Source: Ignavibacteriota bacterium (GTDB lineage Bacteria > Bacteroidota > Ignavibacteria > Kapaibacteriales > UBA2268). From it: a DNA stretch of 64,000 nt. The notes under the pieces are model-generated. The model did no database searches and was not told the DNA's origin. It was given only the letters and a program-made list of their open reading frames with translations. How positions within the stretch are numbered: the stretch's first letter is position 1; each line of letters opens with the position of its first letter. Where the stretch lies: contig JAHBUQ010000002.1 of the NCBI GenBank assembly GCA_019637995.1, positions 573,428-637,427 on the forward strand. Reading direction: 5' to 3'. Shown in pieces: positions 51,224 to 61,604 of the stretch. The position numbers were made by a program, and so were the translations under genes.

Positions 51224-54200
51224 TTACATTTTAATAAATTTCTTGACAAGTCTGTCAGAATCAGTTTTGATTATCAGCATATAAGCCCCGGAAGTCAGAT
51301 TCGTAAGGTCAATTACGCTTTCATAATTGTTTGAATAACCATTTTCACCGATATAAACAGTATTGCCAAGCAAATCGGTAACTACTACAGAGTATTGTGT
51401 TTCGGAAGCAAATTCAGCACTGATATTCATATAATCATTGACTACTGAAGGATATGAAATCATTGAAGCAAAACCATTTATGCTTTCTGTGATGTCAATA
51501 TTGTCTTTTCTGAATGAACCAACAACAGTAACACGACGTGTATGTTCCGAAACACATCCGTGGCTGTTAGCTGCAACAACATAGAGATATGTCATTCCGG
51601 TTGGAACTTTCCAGTTTTCTGCTTCTTCAGTATCAAGTGGTTCAGAGCTGTTTCCGACATACCAGTAATAAGTATTATCACTTGAATAATTTGTAATATA
51701 ATTATTAATATTCACATAAGTACCTGCTTTGATTCTTACTAAAGTAATAATACCGACATTCGGAGGTTGAACAACGCTTACATTAGTTATCGTCTCAGCG
51801 GAGTGGTCAAAATACTGGTCAGTTACAGTTAATTTGAAAGTAGTATTATTCGGCAAGTTAGCAACAGTTGGATTGGCAGTATTTGAATTTTCCAAATATT
51901 GACTGTTAGTCCAGCTGAAATTATAATTACCTGAGCCACCTGTTACTGATTTATTCAAATATGAATCAGTTTTACAATCGTAAGTTAGTCCCGGATGAAT
52001 TTCAACTTCGCCATTCTTGCAAATTGATAAGTGAGATGGCAAATTAATTTGAATAGGTCTTAGTAAGCCCATAAAATCAATAATATTATCAAGTAGTGTC
52101 GAGCGGGTTGAAGGACAGTCGCCATCCTGAAGCTGACCGAGAGCAAATGACATAAGCACTACTCTCTGTCCCATTAAGCCTGCCGTCTGAATACCGACAG
52201 TACCGTAGTTTGCTTCATTAAGCATTGCTTTGCCGCCATAGTTAGCCGATGGTGTATATCGTTCAGTTAAATATGTTCCCGGCTGATTTGTGCCTGTGAA
52301 GAGCATACCTTCTGCAGCAGAGTTTGCTTGTCCGGCAACAGAACCGAAAGCAGGATTGGTTGGATTGCCATAATTTGCGGCACTGATACCGAAAAGTATC
52401 TGTAAGTCAAAATTTGAAATATTTGGAACAACCTGGCCGGCAAACAAAGATGAGCCGTCATAATATAACTTCCCGCCGGACTGTAAATAGGAACCTATTT
52501 TATCAAAATCAGAGTTAGAGAGTTGATAAATCGGAGACTGTGAATAATTACCAAACGACATAAAAACAGCATCAAATCCATAAAAACTTCCAGGCATTTT
52601 ATTTGTATAGACTACATCAAATCCTTTACTCTCAAGTTCATCTTTTATGAATGTACCTGATTGATACTGGCTTTGCATAATATGTTCGAATACAAGCACA
52701 CCACCTGATATATTAAATTGTGCAGGGAACTGCATCAGGAATGTACCGTCTAATTTTTCAACTAAAATATCAATTTCAACAATTGCCGGTTTAGCATTAT
52801 CTGATACTTTTAAAGCAATACCTTCGACTGTGGTCATATCGTCTGCTTTGACATAATGCACAATATTTTGACCATAAGGAGTTATCAACGGATTGCTTGA
52901 AACAGGTTTGAAAACAAGAGCACCGGCATCATGAAACATATTGAAATTACGCATAAGCGCATCAATATAAACAATATCGCCGGGATTTATTGATTGCGAG
53001 CCATCTTGGTTGTAATAATCAACATCTAAAAGTGCAAGTCTTGGCTCAGTCGAAACAGTTACATTCGTTTCCGTTAGAGAGCGATAGGCGTTAATCCTTC
53101 CGGCGCCAAGTTTCCCTGTCAAAGATGGATTCACGGGATAAATATCATCGGCAGTTCCAGCAATCTGCTTGCGAATCTGAAGCGGAGTCCAGTTTGGTTT
53201 GTAAGATTTAATAAGACCTGCAAGTCCTGCTACAAGCGGTCCTGCCATTGATGTACCCTGAAGTTTCCTATAAGTATTTAGTGGGTATGTACTGTTAATA
53301 CCACCATCTACATAAGCATCTCCGCCCGGGGATGAAACATCAACCTGAATGCCGTAAGTTGAATAGTATGCTCTTGCATCACTTGATGCTACTGAAGCAA
53401 TACTCATAACTTTTGGATATGAATTTGGATATAGAATTTCGTCGCGGTTGCTGTTTCCGGCTGATGAAATAAGAGTTACACCAATGTCATCGAGATAATG
53501 GAACAGTTCAGCCATCATAAATGAAAATCCACCACCGCCCCAGCTCATATTGACAACATCCACTCCTGCTGCAGCCATATACCATAACCCCTGGTCAACA
53601 GCATATAAGTATTGAGCACCGCTAAGTGCACTATGACGTGTAGCAATAAATTTAACATTATAGCTGATTGCAGCAATACCTACATCATTGTTGGTGACCC
53701 CCGCAGCTATACCTGCAACATGTGTTCCATGAGTATTTGAAGTCGAGCCGTATGGGTCGTTACGTGGAGTTGTGTCATAAGGATAAAAATTGTATCCGAT
53801 AACATCATCAATATAGCCGTTTCCGTCACTATCCTCGCCATTTACTGCAAGAGGATTAATTACAAGTCTGCTGCCTTGCTGAACGAAAAGCGGTTCATTT
53901 TGGTTAGTCCATTCATCGTAGTTAATATGAAGATTTGCAAATAAATCAGGGTGGTCCCACTGGCAACCTGTGTCGTGAATACCTATAATTACTTCCGGTC
54001 CGTTTTCTCCTTTGTGAATCTGCCACGCTTCTTCAGCTTTGATTTGGGGAAGATGTTGCAAAGTATTGTAAAGTGCGTCATTAGGAACATCGTATGGCTC
54101 GTAAACGTATGAATATTCGACCAATTCAACATTCGGGTCGCGTTTTAAACCGGCGATAATTTTTTCAATTGGAATTGACTGGTCAATCATTACCTTGTAA

Positions 54201-54544
54201 TATCGCTCCAAGCTACGTGCTTGCTCAATTAATTTATTATTACCGGCAGCACGTTTAAATGTAACTTGTTCGGCATTTCTAAAGGATTTTTGAGTTGCAT
54301 ATCCACCATTTTGCTGTAAAGTGCGGTCGAGAGATGGAATACCGAAAAAGCTTCCGGGACTCGATGAGCGATTTACAGCATCAACATTATTAATATCAAC
54401 ATGGCTTGCAAGTTTGATTATTAATTCGCCTTTAACATATTCTATACCGTTGGCAGTCTTCCCAATTTCCGGTGTGTTGGAAAAAAGGGTAATGCTGAAA
54501 GAACAAATCAATAACATTGAAATTAGTGCAAATTGTCTGTACAT
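51224..54544 (-). CDS. T9SS-exported subtilisin-like serine peptidase
   Basis: 1106 residues. Signal peptide (YRQFALISMLLICSFSITLFS), a propeptide-like region to ~150, then an S8 catalytic domain with Asp191 (IGIHDTGCQWDHP), His272 (NTHGTHVAGIAAG), the oxyanion-hole Asn364 (SSAGNSN) and Ser432 (GTSMAGPLVAG). A long C-terminal part of Ig/PKD-like modules ends in a type A sorting domain (IDLTNLTSGAYMLIIKTD ... KFIKM). Secreted by Sec and then T9SS; likely an extracellular or cell-attached protease. It has its own hairpin terminator. Confidence 0.93.
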   Translation of the reverse strand: MYRQFALISMLLICSFSITLFSNTPEIGKTANGIEYVKGELIIKLASHVDINNVDAVNRSSSPGSFFGIPSLDRTLQQNGGYATQKSFRNAEQVTFKRAAGNNKLIEQARSLERYYKVMIDQSIPIEKIIAGLKRDPNVELVEYSYVYEPYDVPNDALYNTLQHLPQIKAEEAWQIHKGENGPEVIIGIHDTGCQWDHPDLFANLHINYDEWTNQNEPLFVQQGSRLVINPLAVNGEDSDGNGYIDDVIGYNFYPYDTTPRNDPYGSTSNTHGTHVAGIAAGVTNNDVGIAAISYNVKFIATRHSALSGAQYLYAVDQGLWYMAAAGVDVVNMSWGGGGFSFMMAELFHYLDDIGVTLISSAGNSNRDEILYPNSYPKVMSIASVASSDARAYYSTYGIQVDVSSPGGDAYVDGGINSTYPLNTYRKLQGTSMAGPLVAGLAGLIKSYKPNWTPLQIRKQIAGTADDIYPVNPSLTGKLGAGRINAYRSLTETNVTVSTEPRLALLDVDYYNQDGSQSINPGDIVYIDALMRNFNMFHDAGALVFKPVSSNPLITPYGQNIVHYVKADDMTTVEGIALKVSDNAKPAIVEIDILVEKLDGTFLMQFPAQFNISGGVLVFEHIMQSQYQSGTFIKDELESKGFDVVYTNKMPGSFYGFDAVFMSFGNYSQSPIYQLSNSDFDKIGSYLQSGGKLYYDGSSLFAGQVVPNISNFDLQILFGISAANYGNPTNPAFGSVAGQANSAAEGMLFTGTNQPGTYLTERYTPSANYGGKAMLNEANYGTVGIQTAGLMGQRVVLMSFALGQLQDGDCPSTRSTLLDNIIDFMGLLRPIQINLPSHLSICKNGEVEIHPGLTYDCKTDSYLNKSVTGGSGNYNFSWTNSQYLENSNTANPTVANLPNNTTFKLTVTDQYFDHSAETITNVSVVQPPNVGIITLVRIKAGTYVNINNYITNYSSDNTYYWYVGNSSEPLDTEEAENWKVPTGMTYLYVVAANSHGCVSEHTRRVTVVGSFRKDNIDITESINGFASMISYPSVVNDYMNISAEFASETQYSVVVTDLLGNTVYIGENGYSNNYESVIDLTNLTSGAYMLIIKTDSDRLVKKFIKM

Positions 54545-54646
54545 AAATCCACCTAATATATTTTTAATACAAATAACATAATTAACAAAAATAAGGAAAT
54601 TTTGTTAATAAAAAGATTATTTTTTGTTAATTTAGGTTTCTTTTTT

Positions 54647-55357
54647 TTATAAAATTGAAATTATAAAAAATATAATTTGGGCAAAGAAAAAATGATGAGC
54701 AGATTTAGGTAGCCTAATATCCAATACTTCAAATTTGTAGCCAATATATGCAAACATACTTCCAAAAACAAACCACGCCAAATAATTAACGGTCGGAACA
54801 ATGCCAATCTGCCAGGTCCAGTAGCCAAGTTTGATTGCAGCCATTTCGAGTACATAATCGAATACTGTCATTAGAAAGCCGGCTATTAATGCTTTTTTTA
54901 AAGGTGAAAAAAGTCTCAAATTAATTTTTGTGAATTTTTGCATGATTCCAACGGAAACTATAAGCGTGCTGAACCATGCAAATCCAATAGCTGCAGGGAC
55001 GCTTGAAATTTGTGGTTTCAGAACTTTGCCATATTCATAAGTGCCAAAAGGATAGCCGGTTTTAACACCAACAAATTCAAGTATCCAGCTTGCAATTACA
55101 ACAAATATAAAAAAGAAAATAAGGTTCTTTTTATATTTTGATTCAGATTTTTCCATTAAGTTTTCAGCTGCTGAGAATTTCTTATTCTGCATTTCATAAA
55201 GCAGAATAAGAGATATAATTATTATCAGAGGTCCCGCAAGAGTCTGCATAACATTCTGAAAATATCCGAGATAATTCCATAATCCTCCAAATCCGAGGAG
55301 TACATATATCAATACAATTTTAATATTACTAAGATTATTTAATAATTTTTCTATCAT
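54647..55357 (-). CDS. CruF/DUF422-type carotenoid biosynthesis membrane protein
   Basis: 236 residues with about seven membrane segments and the DUF422 motifs VGVKTGYPFGTYEYG, AWFSTLIVSVG, TVFDYVLEMAAIKLGYWTW and PTVNYLAWFVFGSMFAY. Members of this family include bacterial CruF (gamma-carotene 1',2'-hydratase) and archaeal bisanhydrobacterioruberin hydratase. No other carotenoid gene is in the window. The ATG overlaps the stop of the upstream lipoprotein gene by 1 bp. Confidence 0.85.
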   Translation of the reverse strand: MIEKLLNNLSNIKIVLIYVLLGFGGLWNYLGYFQNVMQTLAGPLIIIISLILLYEMQNKKFSAAENLMEKSESKYKKNLIFFFIFVVIASWILEFVGVKTGYPFGTYEYGKVLKPQISSVPAAIGFAWFSTLIVSVGIMQKFTKINLRLFSPLKKALIAGFLMTVFDYVLEMAAIKLGYWTWQIGIVPTVNYLAWFVFGSMFAYIGYKFEVLDIRLPKSAHHFFFAQIIFFIISIL

Positions 55358-55803
55358 TACTGAAGTTTATTTAGTTTCATTGCCACAAAAATAGCGAGAG
55401 TCTCCATTTTGGAATTATGAAGTTCCAGAGTGTCTCCTGTTAAAATATATTTTTCTGCGTTTGAAAAAACATTTAAAAAAAATTGCTCAATTTCCATTTC
55501 TTCGCACATCATTTTCGTAGATGCCATTGCATTAAAATGAATTCTGCTGTCTTCACTTATTTCATATCCACCGGAAAAATTATTACAGCCGGCATTTCCG
55601 TAAGCTCTATTTTCATTGCCATCGAAAATAATATGCGGCTCCTTACCGGGAGTGGTATAATCTTCAATATCTTTGCCGTTTAATACCACTAATTTCCAAT
55701 ATTTTCCTGAAATAGTATCTGTGTTAGCGACTTTTGTCGAGTTGCATGAAAATGCAAAACAAGTCAACAATACTATAACAACATAACCTGATAATAATTT
55801 CAT
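55357..55803 (-). CDS. META-domain lipoprotein (HslJ-like)
   Basis: 148 residues. A lipoprotein signal ending in the lipobox CFAFSC, then a META/HslJ domain (ISGKYWKLVVLNGKDIEDY, IIFDGNENRAYGNAGCNNFSGGYEI, MASTKMMCEEMEIEQFFLNVF). META domains are small envelope-localised folds sometimes linked to stress or copper/novobiocin resistance in E. coli; function here unknown. Co-transcribed with the CruF-like gene (overlapping stop and start), and starting 6 bp after the Asp-box protein gene. Confidence 0.88.
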   Translation of the reverse strand: MKLLSGYVVIVLLTCFAFSCNSTKVANTDTISGKYWKLVVLNGKDIEDYTTPGKEPHIIFDGNENRAYGNAGCNNFSGGYEISEDSRIHFNAMASTKMMCEEMEIEQFFLNVFSNAEKYILTGDTLELHNSKMETLAIFVAMKLNKLQ

Positions 55804-55809
55804 ATAAAA

Positions 55810-57705
55810 TTACCTGACAATATTGAACTGTTTAACTGAGTAGCTGTCTTTACCTGAAACTCTCAACATATAAACTCCTGAAGGTAAGTTTGAAATATTG
55901 ACTTTCTCAAAGCATTTACCTAATGAAGAATGTTTATAAAACTTTAGAAATGATTTACCTGAATTATCATAAATTTCAATAATCAAATCATCAGAGCGTA
56001 ATGATGAAAATTCCAAATTCAGGAAATCGTTAGCAGGATTTGGTGACAAATTATCAATTTTCACAGCCTCACTAATAGGAGTTATCTCGCTTACTTTTAC
56101 TGAAACTGTAGGGTCAAGCGAAACTTTTGCCATATATATATTGACATTTCCGTTATTAGTTCTGCCATCTCCCCAAACAGGATAAGCGTAATCATCTGTC
56201 ATCATTATTGCATTATATTCTCCAATTCCAAAACCATCATTGATATTGCCAATTGTTCTGAAATTTGATGGAGTACTGCTTATCTTGATATTTGAGAAAG
56301 ACTTGCCGCCATCGTGAGAAAATCCAATATAATAATCTGTAAGTGATTGGTTTGACGAAGCAATATGCTCGCGGTTATCGTACCAACTGACAGCTATCAC
56401 ACCTTTTGAATTTATACCTATTGAAGGATAAAAATTATGAATGCCGTTTAGATTGTCATTATTGACCAGTCCTGGAGATGCCCATGTTTTTCCGCCGTCG
56501 GTTGAACTAGAAAAATAGACATCCATCCCCTTGGCAAGAGGTGCATTTATTCCTGTAGCTGACCAAGTAATATAGATGTTGCCGTCATTAACTCCACCAC
56601 TTTTGTCAACAACCATATATGGAGATGGGTACATTCTTTCCGTAGAAATACCGGGTACATTAGTAACATTCTGCGTTTGTCTCATGGAGCCGACAAGATT
56701 GCTGATTAAAACAGGATTTGAAAAAGTTTTGCCACCATCATTAGAAGAAGTGTAATATAATGACTGTGTTACAAGATTTGAACCGTAGAAAGTCAAATGA
56801 ACGGTACCTTTACTATCAACATCAATACTGCCATATTGGACAATAAACAACTGACCGGTATTGATTACAGCCGGTATTCTGTCAAATACATCATCATCAG
56901 GACCTTTTCTGTAAACGTTCATATTTATTTCAGGAAAGAAACCGCTATTTACGAGCGACAACGCTGAGGTATAAACACTGTTGCGATATTGTGAATTTGA
57001 ATAATCAGCCGCCATCCATTGCTTGTCAAGCATTCCGGGTATATCTACTTGTTGAGTATAAACATTACTGAATATTCTATTACCAAAATAATAGTCATTC
57101 TCGAATTCAAATGTTTCTCCTCCGTCGTAAGATCTTGCCCAGAATAAAGCCACATGAATTGAATCAGGATTGCCGCCTTTTGTTGTTAAATACAGATTTA
57201 TCCATGAAAAATAAAGCACTCCTTCGGCATCAAATACAAATACAGGGTCACCTCCGCCTACAAGTAAAACATTATCAATTTTTGGTTTTGATATAAATGA
57301 ACTCTGTGACCAGTTTTTCCCGCCATCTTTGCTGAAATATACAGGACAAGTGACAGTCATCGAGGGGTTTGAGACATTTTGAAGTATTGGCGATACTACC
57401 ATAATGTCAGGATTGATAGGGCTTATTGCCGCATGAACTTCTGACTCGGGTAGGTTTTTCCCTGAGATAAGCAGCTCGGATTCCGATGCCTGAAAATTCG
57501 GACTTGTTTCTGTAAATTGCTTTTCATTTTCGTACTTTTCAGGGTGCATATATCTGTCGACAATTTCTCTGACATTTACTCTGAATTTTTCTTTGTTGAT
57601 AAATCCAATTACAGGATGATTACTTTTATTTGGAATATTATCTTCCGCTATCAGTGGAAGTGATATTACGAAAATGAAGACTGCCGCTAAAATATTTCTA
57701 AGCAT
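55810..57705 (-). CDS. Secreted sialidase-like Asp-box protein with T9SS sorting domain
   Basis: 631 residues from the ATG at 57705, chosen for GGAG 8 nt upstream and the signal peptide that follows (RNILAAVFIFVISLPLIA). At least five Asp-box motifs (SKDGGKNWSQS, SYDGGETFEF, SNDGGKTFSN, STDGGKTWAS, SHDGGKSFSN) show a six-bladed propeller of the sialidase superfamily. No clear sialidase arginine triad is evident, so enzyme activity is unproven. C-terminal sorting domain: LSPNPANDFLNLEF ... VNISNLPSGVYMLRV. First gene of a run with the META and CruF-like genes. Confidence 0.85.
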   Translation of the reverse strand: MLRNILAAVFIFVISLPLIAEDNIPNKSNHPVIGFINKEKFRVNVREIVDRYMHPEKYENEKQFTETSPNFQASESELLISGKNLPESEVHAAISPINPDIMVVSPILQNVSNPSMTVTCPVYFSKDGGKNWSQSSFISKPKIDNVLLVGGGDPVFVFDAEGVLYFSWINLYLTTKGGNPDSIHVALFWARSYDGGETFEFENDYYFGNRIFSNVYTQQVDIPGMLDKQWMAADYSNSQYRNSVYTSALSLVNSGFFPEINMNVYRKGPDDDVFDRIPAVINTGQLFIVQYGSIDVDSKGTVHLTFYGSNLVTQSLYYTSSNDGGKTFSNPVLISNLVGSMRQTQNVTNVPGISTERMYPSPYMVVDKSGGVNDGNIYITWSATGINAPLAKGMDVYFSSSTDGGKTWASPGLVNNDNLNGIHNFYPSIGINSKGVIAVSWYDNREHIASSNQSLTDYYIGFSHDGGKSFSNIKISSTPSNFRTIGNINDGFGIGEYNAIMMTDDYAYPVWGDGRTNNGNVNIYMAKVSLDPTVSVKVSEITPISEAVKIDNLSPNPANDFLNLEFSSLRSDDLIIEIYDNSGKSFLKFYKHSSLGKCFEKVNISNLPSGVYMLRVSGKDSYSVKQFNIVR

Positions 57706-57803
57706 TGTGTTGGCTCCGGAAGAAAAATAAATAATCATTTAAGTCAATTTAGAGTTAAAAATATTGTATTGATAATAGTTATAATTATAAACCTAATCAA
57801 TGA

Positions 57804-59999
57804 TTATAACTCTCCATCGAACTGCAAACTGAGATATCTTGTACGAGCAAGATTTCCAACCATTTCTGTATAATAATAATCAAACAAATTGTTTGCATTC
57901 AGAGTAAATCTGAAAGGCAGGTCCGCAAGTTTTTTCATATCAAAAATGAGTCTGACATCAACTACATTCATATCAACCCTTGCTTCTGTGTCGCGAACAA
58001 TTAATCCGAGCTGAGCATCAATATTTTGAACTCTTGATTTATAGCGGTAGTCTATCTGGAATTCAAAATATTTAAGTGGAAGCAATACTCTGGAATACCA
58101 TAATACTTCAGATCTGTAATTCAGTATCCTGTCTGTTGATAAATCACGCGGGTTCATCAGAGTTAGTGATGTTTCAAGTCCAACAGCTCCAAAAAGTAAT
58201 GTGCGCAATCCGGTTTCGACCCCTTGAATTCTAGCTTTGACAACATTTCTGAACTGAATATTTGCAGCTCCGTCAGTAACAAAAGTCGGCTCAATCAAAT
58301 TTTCGAGATCATTATTAAATACTACAAAATCAATTTCAAACGGTGTGTTTCCAAGCAATGTCTGCCAAGAGCCACCTGCTTCGTAAGACCAGCTGGTTTC
58401 GGGTTTCAAGTCCGGATTTGGCAATACTTCAAATCCCTGAAGCAATATTGCTGAATATCTTTCGGCAACAGCAGCAACACGAAATCCGCGACCGGCTGAA
58501 GCCCTGAGATTAAGACCTTGAGCCACAGGAACGTTGATTCCAACCTTTGGAGAAAACTCTAAATCGCTTTCGATTCCTTCGGTTAGCTCTTTGTCAAGTC
58601 TACCCCCAAATGTCAAAGTAAAAACATCAGGAAGTGAATATTCTGCCTGAGCATATCCTGAAACAATATGCTGATAGCGGTCACCATAAGTAAACGATTT
58701 CACATCGGTATAAACTTGTGATGCTCCGTAAGTCAGGTTTATGCCTCTACCTAAAATACCGAAATTACTTACCCCCTGAAGTTCTGCAAAATAGGCAGTT
58801 GCATCTGATTGGCGGTATTCGGGATTATCAAGAGGATATGAATTATTATACTGAGTTTGATTAATTCCTAATTTGACTAAACCAAAATGATTCTGATTAA
58901 ATGAATGAGAAAGCTCGGAAAATGCAGAATATTTGTAGGAATCAATTCTTATATCACGATTAGCAGAAGTTGGAGGTCTTGTAGCAGAATCGAGAGAATT
59001 CCAGTAAACCCAGTCTGCCCTGTCTTCAAGTGCCCCGTTCAGTATGACTTTTAGCTTAGTATCGGCAGAAAATTCATAGCCAACTTTCGAGAAAAGGTTC
59101 CAGCGGAAATTATCGTCAAAATCGCGGTATCCTTGATCGCCGTATAAACTGCCTGATGTAACAAGCGATAATTTATTAAATTTTTGGGAATATGACAAAT
59201 TTAAACCGCTACTGAGGTTCGCTCCGTCTGTGAATCTCCATTGCTCGTATCTCGGCTGAGTATACAGCCCTGAAAATGCGCGATACTTGATATTTGCCTT
59301 CTCATTTGGCTCTTCAATCATCAAATTAATAACACCGCCAATTGCACCTGTACCCCATAGAGCAGAGCCGGCACCCTTGACAACTTCAATTCTGTCAATA
59401 TTAAAAATTGGCAAAGCGTCAAATTTAATATCTCCGTTATCACCAGCCATCATTGGAAAGCCATCAATTAACAGAGTAACTCTTGAACCGACTCCAAAAG
59501 AGAATCCCGCAGAGCCGCGAATGCTGACATCATCCTGATTTACTTCTATTCCGGGAACATATTCAAGAGCGTCATCAAGGCGGTTAATGCCTCTATCTAT
59601 AAGTACTCTTTTATCAATTACCGATACAGAAATCGGTACATCTTGAATTGCCTGAACTTTTTTATTTGCCGATACAATTACTTCGCCTGTTTGGAGCGGT
59701 TGAACTTTGAGATAATAGACAGCGGCATTATCAGAATCAAAATCAACCCTTTTTTTGATTGATTCATAACCGATCATTGATATAATTAATGTACCATTCT
59801 TAAAATTTTGAGGAAGGTTCTTAATTGTAAATATGCCTTTTGAATTTACATTAGCACCGTATTGAGTATTTTCAATTCTTACACTTGCACCCGGTAAAGA
59901 CTGCTCCGTTCCCTGCTCAAAAACTTTTCCGGTGAAGTCCTTTCGTGAATAAGCTGAAGATAAAATCAATAAAAATAAGATCGGTATATATAATTTCAT
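57804..59999 (-). CDS. TonB-dependent outer-membrane receptor
   Basis: 731 residues. Signal peptide (LYIPILFLLILSSAYS), a CarboxypepD_reg-like domain (~20-100, FTGKVFEQGTEQSLPGASVRIEN), a plug (~105-225, IQDVPISVSVIDKRVL...IEVVKGAGSALWGTGAIGGVINLM), then a 22-strand-type barrel. It takes up a siderophore, vitamin or saccharide powered by TonB; the substrate cannot be read. It does not end in the usual aromatic residue (it ends ...LSLQFDGEL), which is unusual. No cobalamin riboswitch is seen upstream. Confidence 0.93.
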   Translation of the reverse strand: MKLYIPILFLLILSSAYSRKDFTGKVFEQGTEQSLPGASVRIENTQYGANVNSKGIFTIKNLPQNFKNGTLIISMIGYESIKKRVDFDSDNAAVYYLKVQPLQTGEVIVSANKKVQAIQDVPISVSVIDKRVLIDRGINRLDDALEYVPGIEVNQDDVSIRGSAGFSFGVGSRVTLLIDGFPMMAGDNGDIKFDALPIFNIDRIEVVKGAGSALWGTGAIGGVINLMIEEPNEKANIKYRAFSGLYTQPRYEQWRFTDGANLSSGLNLSYSQKFNKLSLVTSGSLYGDQGYRDFDDNFRWNLFSKVGYEFSADTKLKVILNGALEDRADWVYWNSLDSATRPPTSANRDIRIDSYKYSAFSELSHSFNQNHFGLVKLGINQTQYNNSYPLDNPEYRQSDATAYFAELQGVSNFGILGRGINLTYGASQVYTDVKSFTYGDRYQHIVSGYAQAEYSLPDVFTLTFGGRLDKELTEGIESDLEFSPKVGINVPVAQGLNLRASAGRGFRVAAVAERYSAILLQGFEVLPNPDLKPETSWSYEAGGSWQTLLGNTPFEIDFVVFNNDLENLIEPTFVTDGAANIQFRNVVKARIQGVETGLRTLLFGAVGLETSLTLMNPRDLSTDRILNYRSEVLWYSRVLLPLKYFEFQIDYRYKSRVQNIDAQLGLIVRDTEARVDMNVVDVRLIFDMKKLADLPFRFTLNANNLFDYYYTEMVGNLARTRYLSLQFDGEL

Positions 60000-60299
60000 G
60001 TTTTTGTCTCAGTATGTTACTATTTTATATTTTTAGAATTGAGTTCAAAAAAATAAAATGACGAAAATGTCAATGCAAACATTGGGAAATATTTTTATAA
60101 ATTCATGAACAATAAATCAATTCAACAGTCAATTAACTTATCAAAATTCAATTCACATGTTCTTCGCTTTGTTAAATAAATTATACTTAAATCTATTCAT
60201 CAAATAATAATTTGTTGGTGATTTGCAATTAACATTAATTTTCAATTAAAGAAAAAATATAACGTCTATAAATGTTCGAATTATTTTGAATTTACAATT
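60000..60299. other. Divergent intergenic region
   Basis: 300 bp, AT-rich, between the divergent starts of the receptor gene and mtaB. A short inverted repeat, CAATG-N4-CATTG, lies near 60071-60084. No riboswitch or RNA gene is recognised, and no clean Bacteroidota promoter was found. Confidence 0.4.
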
Positions 60300-61592
60300 A
60301 TGAAAAAAGTAGCATTACATACATTGGGTTGCAAGGTGAATTTTGCCGAAACAGCCCAGATTAAAGATAAATTTGAACAGATGGGCTATCAGGTTGGTGC
60401 AAATGGAAGCTTAGCTGATATTGTTTTGATTAATACTTGCTCTGTAACAAATAATGCCGATGTCGAAGCGCGCAAACTTATCAGACGCCTGAAGAGGGAG
60501 TCACCCAAAGCATTTTTAGGTGTGATGGGTTGCTATGCTCAGTTGAAACCTGAAGAAGTAGCATCAATCGAAGGGGTGGATGCAGTATTTGGTCAAAGAG
60601 AGAAGTTCAGAATTCCAACTCTGATTAATGATATATTAGGCGGTGAAAAAACTCAGGTAAATGTTTCCTGTATTGACGATTTGCCTTTTGACGGTGCTGT
60701 TACTACAGATAATGAACTCCGCACAAGAGCATTTTTCAAGATGCAGGACGGTTGCAATTATTTTTGCACCTTTTGTACGATTCCTTATGCAAGAGGAAAC
60801 AGCCGTAGTATGGAAATCGAACGTATTCCTCAACATATTTATAAGATTGTAGAATCAGGATATAAGGAAGTAGTAATATCAGGAATTAATCTTGGCGATT
60901 ATCAGGCTCCGGGTGGTGAGAAATTCAAGGATGTGGTTTCTTTGATTGATAAAATGGATATTGACCTTCGTGTCAGAATTTCATCAATCGAACCAAATTT
61001 GCTGAATGATGATATTCTTAGTACAGTAGCGGGTTCGAATATATTCTGTCCTCATTTTCATATACCTCTGCAAAGTGGTTCACCTGAAATTCTCAGAAAA
61101 ATGAAACGTCGCTACAAAGCTGAATATTACAGAAATCTGATATACAAAATCAAAGTACAAATTCCAAATTGCGGAATTGGTGTAGATGTAATTGTAGGTT
61201 TTCCGGGCGAAACAGATGAGCATTTTATGCAGACTTATGATTTACTGAATGAGCTTCCGGTTTCATATCTTCATGTATTTACATATTCTGAGAGAGATAA
61301 TACACCTGCTGCAAGTTTTGAAGGCAAAGTACCTGTCAATATCCGAAAGGAGAGAACACGGAAACTACGTGAACTTTCTATCGAAAAGCAGAGAAAGTTT
61401 TATCTTGAGCAGGTCGGAAAAATTCTAACTGTGATTCCTGAAACTTATTTACCTGTTGAAAATATGTGGAAATCATGGTCTGAAAATTATGTGAGAGTTA
61501 AGTTCGAAGCTCCACGCGAAATAAATAAAGATTTTTACAAAGTAAAAATTAATTCAGCTGCCGGTGAATACGCTTATGGGGAATTAATTTAA
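60300..61592 (+). CDS. mtaB: tRNA t6A37 methylthiotransferase
   Basis: 430 residues of the MiaB/MtaB family. N-terminal cluster Cys in TLGCKVNFAET, TCSVTNNAD and GCYAQ; radical-SAM site CNYFCTFCTIPYARG; PHFHIPLQSGSPEILRKMKRRY. The start KKVALHTLGCKVNFAE is typical of MtaB rather than MiaB. It adds a methylthio group to t6A at position 37 of tRNAs reading ANN codons. hslO follows after 12 bp, then miaA, another position-37 enzyme. Confidence 0.92.
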   Translation: MKKVALHTLGCKVNFAETAQIKDKFEQMGYQVGANGSLADIVLINTCSVTNNADVEARKLIRRLKRESPKAFLGVMGCYAQLKPEEVASIEGVDAVFGQREKFRIPTLINDILGGEKTQVNVSCIDDLPFDGAVTTDNELRTRAFFKMQDGCNYFCTFCTIPYARGNSRSMEIERIPQHIYKIVESGYKEVVISGINLGDYQAPGGEKFKDVVSLIDKMDIDLRVRISSIEPNLLNDDILSTVAGSNIFCPHFHIPLQSGSPEILRKMKRRYKAEYYRNLIYKIKVQIPNCGIGVDVIVGFPGETDEHFMQTYDLLNELPVSYLHVFTYSERDNTPAASFEGKVPVNIRKERTRKLRELSIEKQRKFYLEQVGKILTVIPETYLPVENMWKSWSENYVRVKFEAPREINKDFYKVKINSAAGEYAYGELI

Positions 61593-61604
61593 ATTATTAT
61601 AAAT

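Noticed and set aside
55810-57705. Calling the Asp-box protein a true sialidase
   Set aside because: Asp boxes alone mark the propeller fold; the catalytic arginine triad and Tyr/Glu pair could not be identified.
60000-60299. Cobalamin riboswitch upstream of the TonB-dependent receptor
   Set aside because: No B12-box-like conserved block is visible on the minus strand; the receptor's substrate stays unassigned.
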